A stretch of DNA of 64,000 bases from contig NC_083571.1 in NCBI RefSeq assembly GCF_027579695.1, positions 73,294,279-73,358,278 of the forward strand. Direction: 5' to 3'. Under the pieces are notes generated by a model. It was given only the letters and a program-made list of their open reading frames with translations, ran no database searches and was not told the DNA's origin. The translations under genes were made by a program, and so were the position numbers. Positions 10,950-21,646 of this stretch are shown here, one piece after another (position 1 is the stretch's first letter; every line of letters begins with the position of its first letter). Origin of the DNA: Neoarius graeffei (Eukaryota; Chordata; Actinopteri; Siluriformes; Ariidae).

Positions 10950-13900
10950 CTAGGAGCGTCTCCTGACGTTCCCAGGGCGATCCGGATGGGCCGAATGGAA
11001 GTCCCGACATAGTTCTTTATCAAGGACATCCCGAGCAGGAACCCAGCAGCGCTCCTCAGGACCATAGCCCTCCCAGTCCACCAGATATTGCAACCCGCCG
11101 CGGACCCGGCGGGAGTCAAGCAGGCGATTCACAGTGAACACAGTCTGCCCCTGGAAGATGCGGGGGGGTGGGGGGTTCCTAGGGGCAGGGGCATACGTAG
11201 ACGTCAGTACGGGCCGTAACAGGGAAACATGGAAAGTGGGGTTGATCCTCAGAGTCCGGGGCAACTGGAGCCGGTAGGAGACAGGGTTCACCCTGCGCAC
11301 CACCTTGAAGGGGCCAATGTAGCGAGGAGCAAGCTTGCGGTTCTCCACCCGCAGTGGAAGGTCCTTAGTGGCCAGCCAAACACGCTGCCCAGGGCGGAAA
11401 GCGTGTGCAGGTCTTCTATGGCGGTTGGCCTGAGTCTGGTTGGTTCTGGAGGTCTGTATGAGGGTCTTCCTGACCTTGCTCCAGGTCTTGCGACACCGTC
11501 TCACATATTGGTTGACCGAGGGCACCCCCGCGTCCTCCTCCTGGTCCGGGAACAGAGGTGGCTGGAACCCGAATTGGCACTGGAATGGCGACAGCTTGGT
11601 GGCCGATGACTGCAGGGTGTTGTGGGCGTACTCCGCCCATGGCAGCCAGGTGCTCCACGATGTCGGGTTATCCATAGCCAGGCCTCGCAGGGTGGTTTCC
11701 AGGTCCTGGTTGAGCCTCTCCGTCTGACCATTGGACTGTGGGTGAAACCCAGAGGAGAGGCTGGCAGTGGCTCCGATGACCTTGCAGAACCCGTGCCACA
11801 CTCGGGAGGAGAACTGGGGCCCTCGGTCTGAGACGATGTCCTGTGGAAGACCAAAGACTCGGAAGACATGATTAAACAAAAGTTTCGCAGTTTCAAGAGC
11901 AGAGGGGAGTTTGCACAGTGGTATGAAGCGGCAGGCCTTGGAGAATCTGTCAACTAAGACCAAAATGACCGTGTTACCTTGTGACTCAGGGAGACCCGTG
12001 ATAAAGTCGACTGCCACGTGGGACCAGGGACGCCGGGGAATGGTCAGAGGATGCAGGAGACCCTGGGGACGCTGTCGTGGGTTCTTGGTTCTGGTGCAAA
12101 CCTCACAGGACAGGACAAATGACCTTACTTCCTTCTCCATGTTAGGCCACCAGAAGCGTCTTTTCAGGAAGTCCAGGGTCCTCCGAGCTCCCGGGTGGGC
12201 GGTGAGAGGGGAAGAGTGACCCCACTGGAGAACCTTGGCCCGGGCTTGATGTGGGACGTACAAGAGGCCTGGTGGCCCCGTCCCAGGACCGGGGTCCTGG
12301 CGTTGGGCTCGTTGGACAGCCTCCTCAATACCCCAGCGGACAGGGGCCACAATCCGGGACACAGGGATAATAGGCCCGACTTCATTCTCCCTGTTAGTGG
12401 CAGAGAACAGTCTGGACAGTGCGTCAGGTTTGGTGTTCTTGGAGCCGGGGCGGTATGAGAGGGTGAAGTCAAACCGACTGAAAAACAGGGCCCACCTAGC
12501 CTGTCGAGGGTTCAGTCTCTTGGCTTGCTGGAGGTACTCCAGGTTCTTGTGGTCAGTCCAAACCAGGAATGGATGTTGTGCTCCCTCCAGCCAGTGCCTC
12601 CACTCCTCAAGGGCCAGTTTGACCGCTAGCAGTTCTCGATCCCCCACATCGTACCGGGACTCAGCAGGACTCAGGCGGTGGGAGAAGTAAGCGCAGGGGT
12701 GCAGCTTTCCTTCCGAACGTTGAGAGAGCACCGCGCCGACACCACTGTCCGAGGCGTCCACCTCCACGATGAATGGTTGGGAGGTGTCCGGGAGAACCAG
12801 AATGGGTGCCGTGCAGAAGCGGTCCTTGAGGTCTTTGAACGCCTTTTCTGCCTGAGGAGACCAGCCATAAGATCCACCTGTCCCTTTGGTGAGGTCTGAC
12901 ATGGGTGCTGCCACAGAACTGAAGTTCCTGATGAACTTGCGGTAGAAGTTAGCGAATCCTAAGAACCGCTGAACCTCCTTAACGGACTTGGGAGTAGGCC
13001 AATCCCGGACGGCCAGGGTCTTGGCAGGGTCCATTTGGAGTTGGCCTGTCCGTACAATAAATCCCAGAAAGGAGACCTCGGGAACATGAAATTCGCATTT
13101 CTGGGCCTTGGCGAACAGATTGTTCTGTAGCAGCCTCTGGAGAACCTGGCGGACATGGTGGCGGTGCTCCTGCACGGTCTTGGAAAAGATAAGGATGTCG
13201 TCGAGGTAGACAAAAACGTATAGGTTAATCATGTCCCTTAAGACGTCGTTGATTAGGGCCTGAAAAACAGCTGGTGCGTTGGTGAGTCCGAAGGGCATCA
13301 CCTGGTATTCGTAGTGCCCAGACGGGGTGTTAAAGGCAGTCTTCCACTCGTCTCCCTGTCGGATACGGATGAGGTGGTATGCGTTCCGTAGGTCCAACTT
13401 GGTGAAGACGGTGGCGCCTTGGAGCAGGTCGAAAGCTGTGGACATCAGCGGAAGGGGATATCGGTTGCGCACAGTGATCTTATTCAGGCCCCTGTAATCA
13501 ATACATGGTCGGAGCCCCCCATCCTTCTTGCCGACAAAGAAGAAGCCGGCTCCAGCAGGTGAAGTGGAGGGTCGAATAAACCCAGAGACCAGGGCATCTT
13601 TGAGGTATTCCTCCATGGCTTTGCGTTCTGGCTGAGAGAGTGAAAACAGTCTGCCACGAGGAGGGGTAGTCCCAGGGAGCAAGTCGATGGCACAGTCGTA
13701 GGCCCGGTGCGGAGGAAGAACGGCGGCCCTGCTCTTGCTGAATACCTCCTTGAGATCCCAGTACTCTGTGGGAACTTGAGATAACTCGGTGAGATCAGGG
13801 GGCTCGGCAGGAGACACAGGAGAGCTAGAGAGCAGACAAGAGGCATGGCATGCAGGGCCCCATTCCACAACCTGGCTTGTTACCCAGTCTATGCGAGGGT

Positions 13901-14345
13901 TGTGGCGAGTAAGCCAAGGAAGGCCTAGAATAACTGGGAACTCAGGTGAAGGAATCAGGTGCAGGGATATTTCTTCCTTGTGACCTTGAGACTGGAGGAA
14001 AACTGGAGAAGTAACTTGGGTGACTCTTCCATCACCTAACGCTTGGCCATCAAGGGCAGACACAGACAGTGGGACTTCAAGAGGTGCAGTCGGAATATTG
14101 ATGCTTTGGGCGAAGTGAATATCCATAAAGTTCCCAGCCGCCCCTGAGTCTATCAAAGCTTGACAAGAGTGGACAGACTCACCCCAGGAGATGGAGACCG
14201 GGATGTAGATTCCTTGGCCAGGGAGTCCGGGAGAGAGGGTAGGCCCCGTCACAACCCTCCCTCGGCTGGACGGGGCGGTCCTTTTCCCAAGAGTTCGGGA
14301 CATGATGCTCGGAAGTGACCAGGCTTGCCACAGTAGATGCAGCAC
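10950..14345 (-). CDS. pol: Gypsy Pol polyprotein (PR-RT-RH-IN-chromodomain)
   Basis: An uninterrupted 1131-codon frame. Domains in order: aspartic protease with L-I-D-S-G-A near residue 63; reverse transcriptase with Y-L-D-D near residue 378; RNase H (T-D-H-K-N-L-E-Y-L, typical of Gypsy); an HHCC integrase zinc region; a DDE core with D-R-G-P-Q-F and [12 protein letters not shown]; and a C-terminal chromodomain ([12 protein letters not shown]). The chromodomain and full integrase place it with chromoviruses. The first Met at 14345 is probably not used, because the frame is entered by -1 frameshifting from gag within 14249-14345. The intact frame suggests an active or recently active copy. 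Confidence 0.95.
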   Translation of the reverse strand: MLHLLWQAWSLPSIMSRTLGKRTAPSSRGRVVTGPTLSPGLPGQGIYIPVSISWGESVHSCQALIDSGAAGNFMDIHFAQSINIPTAPLEVPLSVSALDGQALGDGRVTQVTSPVFLQSQGHKEEISLHLIPSPEFPVILGLPWLTRHNPRIDWVTSQVVEWGPACHASCLLSSSPVSPAEPPDLTELSQVPTEYWDLKEVFSKSRAAVLPPHRAYDCAIDLLPGTTPPRGRLFSLSQPERKAMEEYLKDALVSGFIRPSTSPAGAGFFFVGKKDGGLRPCIDYRGLNKITVRNRYPLPLMSTAFDLLQGATVFTKLDLRNAYHLIRIRQGDEWKTAFNTPSGHYEYQVMPFGLTNAPAVFQALINDVLRDMINLYVFVYLDDILIFSKTVQEHRHHVRQVLQRLLQNNLFAKAQKCEFHVPEVSFLGFIVRTGQLQMDPAKTLAVRDWPTPKSVKEVQRFLGFANFYRKFIRNFSSVAAPMSDLTKGTGGSYGWSPQAEKAFKDLKDRFCTAPILVLPDTSQPFIVEVDASDSGVGAVLSQRSEGKLHPCAYFSHRLSPAESRYDVGDRELLAVKLALEEWRHWLEGAQHPFLVWTDHKNLEYLQQAKRLNPRQARWALFFSRFDFTLSYRPGSKNTKPDALSRLFSATNRENEVGPIIPVSRIVAPVRWGIEEAVQRAQRQDPGPGTGPPGLLYVPHQARAKVLQWGHSSPLTAHPGARRTLDFLKRRFWWPNMEKEVRSFVLSCEVCTRTKNPRQRPQGLLHPLTIPRRPWSHVAVDFITGLPESQGNTVILVLVDRFSKACRFIPLCKLPSALETAKLLFNHVFRVFGLPQDIVSDRGPQFSSRVWHGFCKVIGATASLSSGFHPQSNGQTERLNQDLETTLRGLAMDNPTSWSTWLPWAEYAHNTLQSSATKLSPFQCQFGFQPPLFPDQEEDAGVPSVNQYVRRCRKTWSKVRKTLIQTSRTNQTQANRHRRPAHAFRPGQRVWLATKDLPLRVENRKLAPRYIGPFKVVRRVNPVSYRLQLPRTLRINPTFHVSLLRPVLTSTYAPAPRNPPPPRIFQGQTVFTVNRLLDSRRVRGGLQYLVDWEGYGPEERCWVPARDVLDKELCRDFHSAHPDRPGNVRRRS

Positions 14346-15268
14346 TTGTCCCTCCTTCTGCGCTCCCTCTCAGATGCGGAGAGGCGAGTACGACCCACTT
14401 GCATGGGTTCTGGACAGTCACTGAAGGAGGTAGACGGTCTCCAGGTAGAGGTAGGGAGGCTGGGGGGGCTCAAGGCTTGGTGGCGTTCTCTCATCCTGTT
14501 GTCCAGACGAATAGCATGTGAGATGAGGGTTTCGAGGTCACTTGGGCATCCAATAGAGGCCAGACCGTCCTTGATGGGGTCAGACAGACCATGGTGGAAG
14601 GCTGACACCAGGGCAGTCTCGTTCCATCCACTTACTGCTGCGAGTGTTCGGAACGAGATGGCGTAATCTGCGACGCTTCCTCCTTGCCGGATGGACATGA
14701 GCTTTCGGGCTGCGTCGGTACTGATGTCTGCCTGATTGAAGACCCGAAGCATCTCTTCAGAAAACAGCTGGAAATCAAAGCACTCAGGTCCCTGTCTTTG
14801 CCAGATAGCAGTAGCCCAGGCTCGCGCCTTACCAGCTAATAAGGTGATCACAAAGGCAATCTTGCGGCGATCCGTAGTGTAGGTGGTAGGCTGAAGCTCA
14901 AAGGTGAGTTGACACTGGGTAAGGAACTCTCGGCACTCACTGTGCTTGCCGTCATACCTCTGTGGTGCAGGAAGGCTGGGTTCGCGAGGTGAAGAAGGCA
15001 GCATTGCAGGAGGCACTGGAGCAGGAGTGGGAGCTGGATCAGGAGCAGGAACTGGATCAGGAGCAGGAGATGCAGGCAGAGATGTCAGCTGTGCCAGGGT
15101 TTTCCCAATTTGCTGAAGCAGTTCCTCGTGGCGAGCGAGGGCCTCACGTTGGCTGGTGAGCGTACGTCCATGAGCGTCCATGGTCACTCCGAAGCGTGTC
15201 AAAGCTGCCATAATTCCCTGAAGGTTGGCCGGGTAGACAGTTGAAGCAGCCTCTGCTGAGTCGGTCAT
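14249..15268 (-). CDS. gag: Gypsy Gag with CCHC zinc knuckle
   Basis: A 339-codon structural protein. It has an N-terminal helical segment, a Pro/Ala-rich linker (about residues 60-95), a capsid-like region with W-A-T-A-I-W and the Y-A-I-S-F-R-T-L-A motif characteristic of Gypsy/sushi capsids, and a C-terminal zinc knuckle [14 protein letters not shown]. The start codon at 15268 lies one base after the self-priming site and 13 bases from the LTR, so there is almost no untranslated leader outside the LTR. Its end overlaps pol. Confidence 0.95.
   Translation of the reverse strand: MTDSAEAASTVYPANLQGIMAALTRFGVTMDAHGRTLTSQREALARHEELLQQIGKTLAQLTSLPASPAPDPVPAPDPAPTPAPVPPAMLPSSPREPSLPAPQRYDGKHSECREFLTQCQLTFELQPTTYTTDRRKIAFVITLLAGKARAWATAIWQRQGPECFDFQLFSEEMLRVFNQADISTDAARKLMSIRQGGSVADYAISFRTLAAVSGWNETALVSAFHHGLSDPIKDGLASIGCPSDLETLISHAIRLDNRMRERHQALSPPSLPTSTWRPSTSFSDCPEPMQVGRTRLSASERERRRRDKCCIYCGKPGHFRASCPELLGKGPPRPAEGGL
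14282..14288 (-). promoter_or_regulatory. Predicted -1 ribosomal frameshift heptamer (gag to pol)
   Basis: On the minus strand the gag frame reads TTG GGA AAA GGA, so G-GGA-AAA forms an X-XXY-YYZ slippery heptamer in the correct register. The gag and pol frames differ by exactly -1 and overlap at 14249-14345. From established knowledge, the related mammalian gene PEG10 uses the similar G-GGA-AAC. A downstream pseudoknot was not modelled. Confidence 0.7.
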
Positions 15269-15269
15269 G

Positions 15270-15280
15270 ACGGAGTCTTT
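15270..15280 (-). promoter_or_regulatory. Self-priming primer-binding site of Gypsy element
   Basis: AAAGACTCCGT (minus strand), one base inside the 5' LTR edge. No TGG-type tRNA PBS is present. The exact 11-nt complement ACGGAGTCTTT occurs in the LTR at 15564-15574 (minus), 31 bp after the first T of TATTTATA, i.e. at the predicted RNA 5' end. This is the arrangement by which Tf1 primes reverse transcription with its own mRNA 5' end, and it is reported for the Tf1/sushi group. Confidence 0.8.
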
Positions 15281-15281
15281 C

Positions 15282-15759
15282 TGTTAGGGTTTTGCTGGGA
15301 TTCGAACCTGGTTCGTTGGTGTGATAATCCAGCAAACCCCCACTAGGCCACCAGGGGAATGACTCAAATGCAGAGGCGTGAGGCGGAAGTAGAAAAAGAA
15401 TCAAAAGGTTTATTTAAACTATATACACTATATACAGGGCAAAACAAAAGACAAAAAAAAACCAAAGAGTATAATCCAAAAGAAAAGCAAAGTGCAAAAA
15501 TACAAAAGCTAAGAAGATCAAAAAACACAGTACAAAGGAAACTGGAGATAAACATAACAGCACAAAGACTCCGTGACAAGAGGACTGAACTCAGGGGTAT
15601 AAATAGACAAACTAATTAAGGACACAGGTGAAGATAATTAGGCAATTAACACAAACTCAAAACACAGGAACAGTGGCGGCCTCTAGAGGCCAAAATGAAC
15701 ACGACATGAAAAGGAAATAACAGCGGCCTCTAGAGGCCAAAACAGTCCTAGTCCTAACA
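15282..15759 (-). repeat. 5' LTR of Gypsy element
   Basis: 478 bp. On the minus strand a TATA box (TATTTATA) lies in the segment that reads gtataaatag on the + strand near 15597-15606, and the predicted start site ACGGAG begins at 15574. R and U5 follow to 15282. The last about 70 bases contain A-box-like TGGCCTAGTGG and B-box GGTTCGAATCC. Confidence 0.93.
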
Positions 15760-16680
15760 GAATAACAGGGGACCCAGAATAGAACCTTGCGGAACGCCAC
15801 AGGAGATTGGTTTTGTATTTGAAGAATAGATATTATTGGAAACATACTGTTTTCTATTTGATAAGTAATCTTTTAACCAGGTGAAAACATAGCCATGAAA
15901 ACCATAACAGTTAAGTTTCTCCATTAATATTTCGTGGTCCACCGTATCGAAGGCCTTTAATAGATCCAAAAAAAACTCCAATGGTGAATTCATTCTTTTC
16001 TATAGCCAAGGTGATTTTATCTACTAAATTCAAGAGGGTCATGCACGTTGAGTGATGTTTTCGGAATCCATATTGCTGTTTGTGAAGTATGCTATTCTCT
16101 TCCAGGTGCTGCAAAATTCTACTAATTTCTCAAGAACCTTTGAAAAGACTGGCAAAATAGAGATTGGCTGGTAATTTGACAATAAACAGGGGTCTCCAGC
16201 AGGGCTTTTCATTACCTTTTTTGCTCACCGGTCACTGTGGCTAGTGGTTTTCCCGAGTCACTAGCCATTCAGCCTTTTCACTAGCCACAATTTTGTTGCA
16301 AGGAAATCGCAGTTTTTTCTTCACCATGATACGTTAAAGTTCAGAAGATCGAGATTTAATTATGAATGGCAGCGTATAATGTATCTCTACAGTAGCACTC
16401 AAGTATTCAGTGCTGTTAAGGTAGCTCCCGATATGAAAACATGCAACTAATTCAGACAAAAATATAAACAGAGTATTCTGTTTATTGAACTCAAATTCAA
16501 GCCCCTGACAATATGAAATATCATATATGAAAAATAACATTCAGTACAACTGAACTGATTCTAATATTAAAAGTCCAATTCAAAACATTTATCATTGAAA
16601 AACATTTGATGCTTTGATATGGAAGTATTATGTGTATTATCAAGTATTATTATGTATATTATGTATTATCTATTAAGAGT

Positions 16681-16729
<49 letters not shown>

Positions 16730-17609
16730 CATGTGTAGAGAGAGACATTAAATGTCCTCATTACATTCATCATCAGATGAGTCTGAATGGTCCATGAAAA
16801 ATGGTCTTCTTGACCTGAGGCTTCCAGCAGGCCATAAGTTGATAGCTGGGGCGGGATCAACTTCTTTCCCATCGCGTGAAGGTTTCTAAACAGCAGCTCC
16901 ATCCTCTCCAGCTCAGCCGACTTCATGACAGCCAGGGACTGAAAGCAATGCTGTCCTGTAGTGACCAGCCGTCTTTGCCTGTTTTGATGCTATAGTACCG
17001 ATGTGTGCATTTGACTTTTCGTGCTTCTTTATAGTTTCGAGTTTAAAATTACTGGTGCCTGTCTTTGCCAGACTTTCTCCAGTCTTTGCAGTACATGGTA
17101 TTTTCAGTTTTGCTATGAACTAGCCAATCTCACCCGAACTTCCATTTGTCATTGAACTGTCTTATCTTCCTTTTAGCGTCTTGTTCATCTCCATGGCCGC
17201 AGCCAGCTCCGAGGCCCCCGCGGTCCGGACCTCATCATTTTGAAGAGCTGAAAATACATTTGTACGCTAAATATTCAACTGGATAAAAAAATAAAGAATA
17301 ACATTAAAATGTCTCCATAAAAAGTGCATTATTAATGATGTTAAACGTTGATTCTGTCTCTGTTTGGTGCGCGCGGCTCTGAGACCAAGAACACAAAAGC
17401 GAATGAGCGAACTCATGACTCAGGGGAGGAACGCAGTGCAGGAGACACGGGGTTTCCATGGTAACCATCAGCGCACTTTCATGAAGCTGTTAAATTTACA
17501 TTTTCAAACTTCATAGTCAGCTGAGATAGGCTGCAGCTTGCCTGCGACCCTGTAGAACAGGATAAAGTGGCTAGAGATAATGAGATGAGATAAGATGAAA
17601 AAATAAATA

Positions 17610-17740
17610 TATTATTTCCCAGCTTAAGGTCGGTCCATATCGTGAAATACTGTGACCTCGGCCCAGAGGCCTCGGTCAGTATTTTCAAGACCTCGGTCAT
17701 GGTATTTCACGATACGGACCCCCCCAGCTGGTAAATAATA
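17610..17740. repeat. Foldback (palindromic) element, unit 1
   Basis: Two arms of about 45-50 bp are near-perfect inverted repeats: tattatttcccagctt... with catatcgtgaaatac against gtatttcacgata...ccagctggtaaataata. The transcript or single strand could form a long hairpin. It is conserved in unit 3 at 50937-51067. Confidence 0.75.
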
Positions 17741-17989
17741 CACACACACACACACACGATAGTACTGTTCTGTCCCCGGTTATGAGAGATGCGTTACACT
17801 GATTCTGACAACATGATGACATCGTGGCTACAGCCTACAAAAAAAAAAAAAAAAACTTATGAATGAGTAGGTACGCCTTTTCGACCAACAGGGAACAGGT
17901 TCTTGAACCAATTCCATTCAGGATTCTTTGAACAAGAACAGAATCCGTTCTTTGTGGGTGAAAAAGGGGTAATGTCCCAGTTCGGTTAT

Positions 17990-19200
17990 TGACCCTTCCC
18001 ACTCACGTGACCTTCGTAAACGCAACCGCCATTTTGGACATGAAATAACGGTTTATGGCACAGACCCTTTCGGTTCTCGCTTATCTAGCTGCTAAAATGA
18101 CTGCTTAGACTGCAACAATAATACCTAACACACATTTAAGTATCCGTCGTAAAGACGTGAAACTCATCGAGTGACGAGTGTGTTCATCGATGAGCTAACA
18201 CAATCTAAAAGTAGACATACCATCACACTGCCCTGGCGCTGTGTACAGTTTACCTTCTATGGTTTGTGCACTCACTATTTGCCATTACTTTCTCCAACCC
18301 AGTGTTCGAACTATGCCGATATTTTCGGGGGGGTCCCTTTTTTTCCCTTGGGGGGGGTGCTTGCGCTTGTTTCAGAGCGTGGATCTCCAAACACATGAGA
18401 AGCCTATCATACGCACATCATGTGGACTCCACACCTCCACACATGCATCGCGTCTGAAGTCATAACTCATCAGGGGAAATCGTGTCCGCATTGGCATGTT
18501 CAAAAAACAACCTCGCGTCAACAATGATACCACACGCAAGAAAAAAAAAAACAGTCAGGCTACTCAACACATCTGATCCACAGCAGCACCAAAGCATCAC
18601 TGGAAATCATGTCAACAACCAATCTTCCATTTCAACATGTGTCAACAAACAAATGGCACCACAAACATGAACGAATCGGTCAGGCTACCGATTCCAAACC
18701 CACAGCAGACGAATAATTAAATGCATCTTACCTTAAAGCAGAATCGACCACAAAGGAAGAGTGTTGGCACTGTTGGCACACTTCCTTTCTACTAGTTTGT
18801 GTCCCCAACCTGGCAGCAGCAGTCGTTGTCATATCGGTTTATTTTATCTTTGATGTAAACACAACACTTCGGATATGCAAATGCTTCCCGTTGCACACGA
18901 TTGCTATGTCAATAAACTTCATTTTGCCAATATTTTAGAGACCATCCATCTTCTCTGTCGGTCAGCATCTGTCAGGATCCGATAAAATGATAAATCTTGC
19001 CTTGTGTGTTGATGGTTACATCCAGGTGCACAACAATATAATGGCATGATGGAAGTCTTGCTGAATGTAAAAACTTTCTTTGATTGCTATATTCCTTTCG
19101 ATGCTTCGCCATCGTTCCTCGTTGGTGGCTGTGGTAGACTACTGGTAGTTCATGTCCAAAATGTCAGCCGCATTTGTCGTGACGTCACGTGGGATGGGTC
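17990..19200. mobile_element. Non-autonomous TIR DNA transposon, unit 1 only
   Basis: The element is absent from unit 3, where the sequence runs straight through (about 51300-51310). The ends form degenerate inverted repeats of about 55 bp (gacccttcccac...ccattttggacatgaa against its complement at 19150-19200). The target duplication is short and ambiguous (tat or ta). No transposase is recognised; the ORFs at 18171-18465 are low-complexity G-rich and unconvincing. The superfamily is undecided. Confidence 0.65.
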
Positions 19201-19556
19201 TATACTAAACATAGGCACTAATGGAACGCTGCTCAGCCAATCAAATTAGTGAGTCTGTATATTACTGAACTTTTGTATAATTAGTTAATTAGCTGATTAT
19301 AGCTGAACCAGGGGGAAATGGTGCATTCCAGGACCACATTCAGGAACCTGTGGTGTAATGTGAATGTGGCCATATTTTGCCTCTCGTGGCTTTCCATATA
19401 GGATGCGCCATCAAAATCCTGTGTTCAGTATCTTGAAAGAGGCTAAAGAGGAGGTCAAGAGGAGCTCATATGACTCTCTAAACAGATTGGGTTTACTTTT
19501 CAGGTTTACTCCGTACTACATGTGCAGCAGCGCAGTTGTAACCTGCCTTGTTTGTG

Positions 19557-19738
19557 ATTTTAAAAATAAATCATTCGATAAGCCAAAGCAATAGAGTGGA
19601 AAGTTTCAACTTATGTTTGCCTTGGATAACTTTGCCTAAACGACTGACAAGCACACTATTTATTTTAAAAATAAATCATTCGATAAGCCAAAGCAATAGA
19701 GTGGAAAGTTTCAACTTATGTTTGCCTTGGATAACTTG
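19557..19738 (+). repeat. Local tandem duplication, 105-bp period
   Basis: A 77-bp segment starting attttaaaaataaatcattc occurs at 19557-19633 and again at 19662-19738 with no differences seen. Unit 3 has it once (about 51652-51728), so the duplication happened in unit 1 after the units separated. Confidence 0.85.
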
Positions 19739-20502
19739 GATAACATGGTGGTGTATACTGATTTTTTTCCCCCAGAATTATTATTTGTGTGTGTGTGTGT
19801 GTGTAGGTGTAACGGATGCCAGATTGTTAATGTATCTCAGTTCCATAGGCTGCATGGTTAGGGTAACTTTTGTCCTCATTGCTTGGGGCAGATCAAACCA
19901 TTACACAAGCTTAAATTATTCTTACTCTTGCCACATATACATGATTTTTTTTTTCAAAACTTACGATATTCAGTTCAAACACCATTAAGAGTAATTTCAG
20001 GAACAGATCTCTTGTGTGATGTGTAATTCACCCTCTCATTTCAATATGGCGAACATGTTTGGGCGCGCGCTTTGCGCATCACGGACCTCGGGGATTTTAC
20101 AATGCTGCTCCGGCGCTGCGCATCTCTGCCCCTTTTCACTGAGCAGCAGGGTTTGAAACTCCAGCTATATGCCGCCAAATAGTGCGCTTGTCAGTCGTCA
20201 GCAACTTTGTTGCTTCGTTCATTAACCGCAGGTTACCGCATCACTGATTTTATCTGACGTTAATGAACGTTCTAAACAATTCTAACATGTTGTCAAAATG
20301 TTTATGCAGGTGCTCACGGGAGTTGCGTAATATCACATTGCAATGCGTTTATTAGATCAGATGCCTTCAGAGAAAACTACAAATATTGTATACCACAGAA
20401 TAAACCACCGGCCAAAGTGGCTAGTGGGACTAAAGTCATTACCCGCCAAAGCCGAATTTTACCCGCATTTGGCGGGTGGGCGGGTGCTAATGTAAAGCCC
20501 TG

Positions 20503-21646
20503 GGCTCTGCTGGGACAGACAGTATGTGATACTGCGACAAGGCAGCTCCTCTACTGTACTTTAGTGAGGCCCTGCCTTGAATATGCATGTAATTTTTGGT
20601 CACCATACACAGTAAAGCACAACGCTCGAATACAGAGCATTCAGAGACATGCAACTAAGTTTATTCTAAATTAACCTCCTTCTGCTGTCTGCTACACAGA
20701 AAGACTTAAATCTCTGAAACATTTACCATTGGAACATAGGCGTGAGATTAGTGACTTGATACTGTTTTATAAGATTCGGTCTGGCATTACTACTGCTAAT
20801 TTTTCCATCTTACTAATTTCTGCTACATCTTGCTATTCCACCCGGAACTTTGATGTTGCTAACTACCGTCCTCTTTCCAGTCATGAACAGAACTATTTAC
20901 GGGAATCCTATTTCCCGAGAACTGGTAAACTCTAGAACAGCCTTTCTTCAAATATTAAGAACACAATCAGTCTAACTGTATTTAAGAGTCGACTTCATAT
21001 TTTATATTTTGAAAAGTTACCTACGTACCAGGGCGGCACGGTGGTGTAGTGGTTAGCGCTGTCGCCTCACAGCAAGAAGGTCCTGGGTTCGAGCCCCAGG
21101 GCTGGCGAGGGCCTTTCTGTGCGGAGTTTGCATGTTCTCCCCGTGTCCGCGTGGGTTTCCTCCGGGTGCTCCGGTTTCCCCCACAGTCCAAAGACATGCA
21201 GGTTAGGCTAACTGGTGACTCTAAATTGACCGTAGGTGTGAGTGTGAATGGTTGTCTGTGTCTATGTGTCAGCCCTGTGATGACCTGGTGACTTGTCCAG
21301 GGTGTACCCCGCCTTTCGCCCGTAGTCAGCTGGGATAGGCTCCAGCTTGCCTGTGACCCTGTAGAAGGATGAAGCGGCTAGAGATAATGAGATGAGAATG
21401 AGATGAGACCTACGTACCGGCCACCATAGTCAGTTATCTATTTTATTAATAATAGGACATTAGAAACTTTTTTCTTTTTTATCCATAATTTGTTTATATA
21501 CTTTTATAGTTTATTAGCAATCTATATTTTTATGTTTTTGTATTTGTGCAAGGGAAAATTGTCAGTTGGGTCTATCCGTCCTGTAATTTTCGCCTGTCAA
21601 AGTTCTGTATGGATTTATGACGAACTCTGTGAAACTAAACTAAAAA
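20503..21646 (+). mobile_element. L2/CR1-like LINE 3' part, plus strand (unit 1/2 junction)
   Basis: C-terminal coding region and 3' end. It reads L-L-Y-C-T-L-V-R-P-C-L-E-Y-A-C-N, a later R-E-I-S-D-L-I-L-F-Y-K-I-R-S-G-I, then G-K-L followed by a stop where W-N-S-L would follow, so it is dead. It ends in an aaactaaacta tail at about 21646. A SINE (21031-21408) is inserted with target duplication cctacgtacc. The LINE spans the operational unit boundary. Confidence 0.75.
21031..21408 (+). repeat. tRNA-derived SINE, unit 1
   Basis: Full-length copy of the SINE family abundant in this window. It has a tRNA-like head with A box (GTGGTGTAGTGGTTAGCGC) and B box (GGGTTCGAGCCCC), a body ending in cctgtagaagg-atgaagcggctagag, and a variable (ATGAG)n tail. 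The target duplication cctacgtacc is exact (21020-21029, 21409-21418). Unit 3 has the empty site near 55665-55675. Apparent ORFs in this SINE family are not genes. Confidence 0.92.

Larger units (their letters stand above)
10459..15759 (-). mobile_element. Full-length chromodomain Ty3/Gypsy retrotransposon (Tf1/sushi-like)
   Basis: A complete 5.3-kb element inserted in the LINE of unit 1. The target duplication is gaata (10454-10458, 15760-15764), and the empty site is seen in unit 3 near 42530-42540. Both LTRs are 478 bp and appear identical, so the insertion is recent. In element order (minus strand): 5' LTR 15282-15759, self-priming site 15270-15280, gag, a -1 frameshift, pol with protease, RT, RNase H, integrase and chromodomain, a polypurine tract at about 10937-10953, and 3' LTR 10459-10936. 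No disabling mutation was noticed. Confidence 0.95.
8057..16199 (-). mobile_element. CR1/Rex-like LINE, minus strand, interrupted (unit 1)
   Basis: Decayed non-LTR retrotransposon reading right to left. Near 15754-16114 the reverse transcriptase core is visible (F-L-D-L-L-K-A-F-D-T-V-D-H, then C-G-V-P-Q-G-S-I-L-G-P-L-L-F). The C-terminal part (P-Q-I-W-N-S-L) lies near 8436-8654, followed by a 3' UTR with AATAAAG and an A-run at 8057. Reading frames are broken by stops and frameshifts. It is interrupted by a hAT (8964-10044) and by the Gypsy element (10459-15759). The right end is cut by the hAT-like block beginning at 16200. Clade assignment is tentative. Confidence 0.75.
16200..20502. mobile_element. 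Composite hAT-like block, unit 1
   Basis: Terminal inverted repeats CAGGGCTTT(T/A)CATTA at the left and ...TAATGTAAAGCCCTG at the right bound 4.3 kb. Both ends also carry cactagcc/ggctagtg blocks. No clean 8-bp target duplication is seen, and the flanks belong to two different LINEs. Inside are a (TG)n array (about 16683-16728), a SINE 3' fragment (about 17515-17597), a foldback element (17610-17740), a TIR insertion (17990-19200) and a GC-rich 5'-exon-like stretch (20046-20156). The minus ORF 16666-16926 has no recognised domain. In unit 3 the same block spans 42976-55170 because of insertions. Confidence 0.55.
1..21569 (+). repeat. Tandem segmental duplication, unit 1
   Basis: First of four head-to-tail units. 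The sequence from position 1 recurs at 21570, 26612 and 56196 with high identity over exons, introns and flanks. Unit 1 holds an intact mini-mucin gene (1661-4571) and ends in the plus-strand LINE at about 20503-21569. Insertions private to this unit, judged against unit 3, are the Gypsy element 10459-15759, the TIR element 17990-19200, the SINE 21031-21408 and a 105-bp-period duplication at 19557-19738. The unit boundaries given here are operational, set by where the window starts; the true duplication breakpoint is not resolved. Confidence 0.9.

Noticed and set aside
16666-16926. 86-codon minus ORF in the composite hAT block as a gene
   Set aside because: Its C-terminal part is a (TG)n microsatellite read as His-Thr; no recognisable domain, and the unit 3 counterpart is broken.
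21031-21110. Functional tRNA gene in the SINE heads
   Set aside because: A and B boxes are present but the cloverleaf is not closed and each is followed by a SINE body and target duplication.
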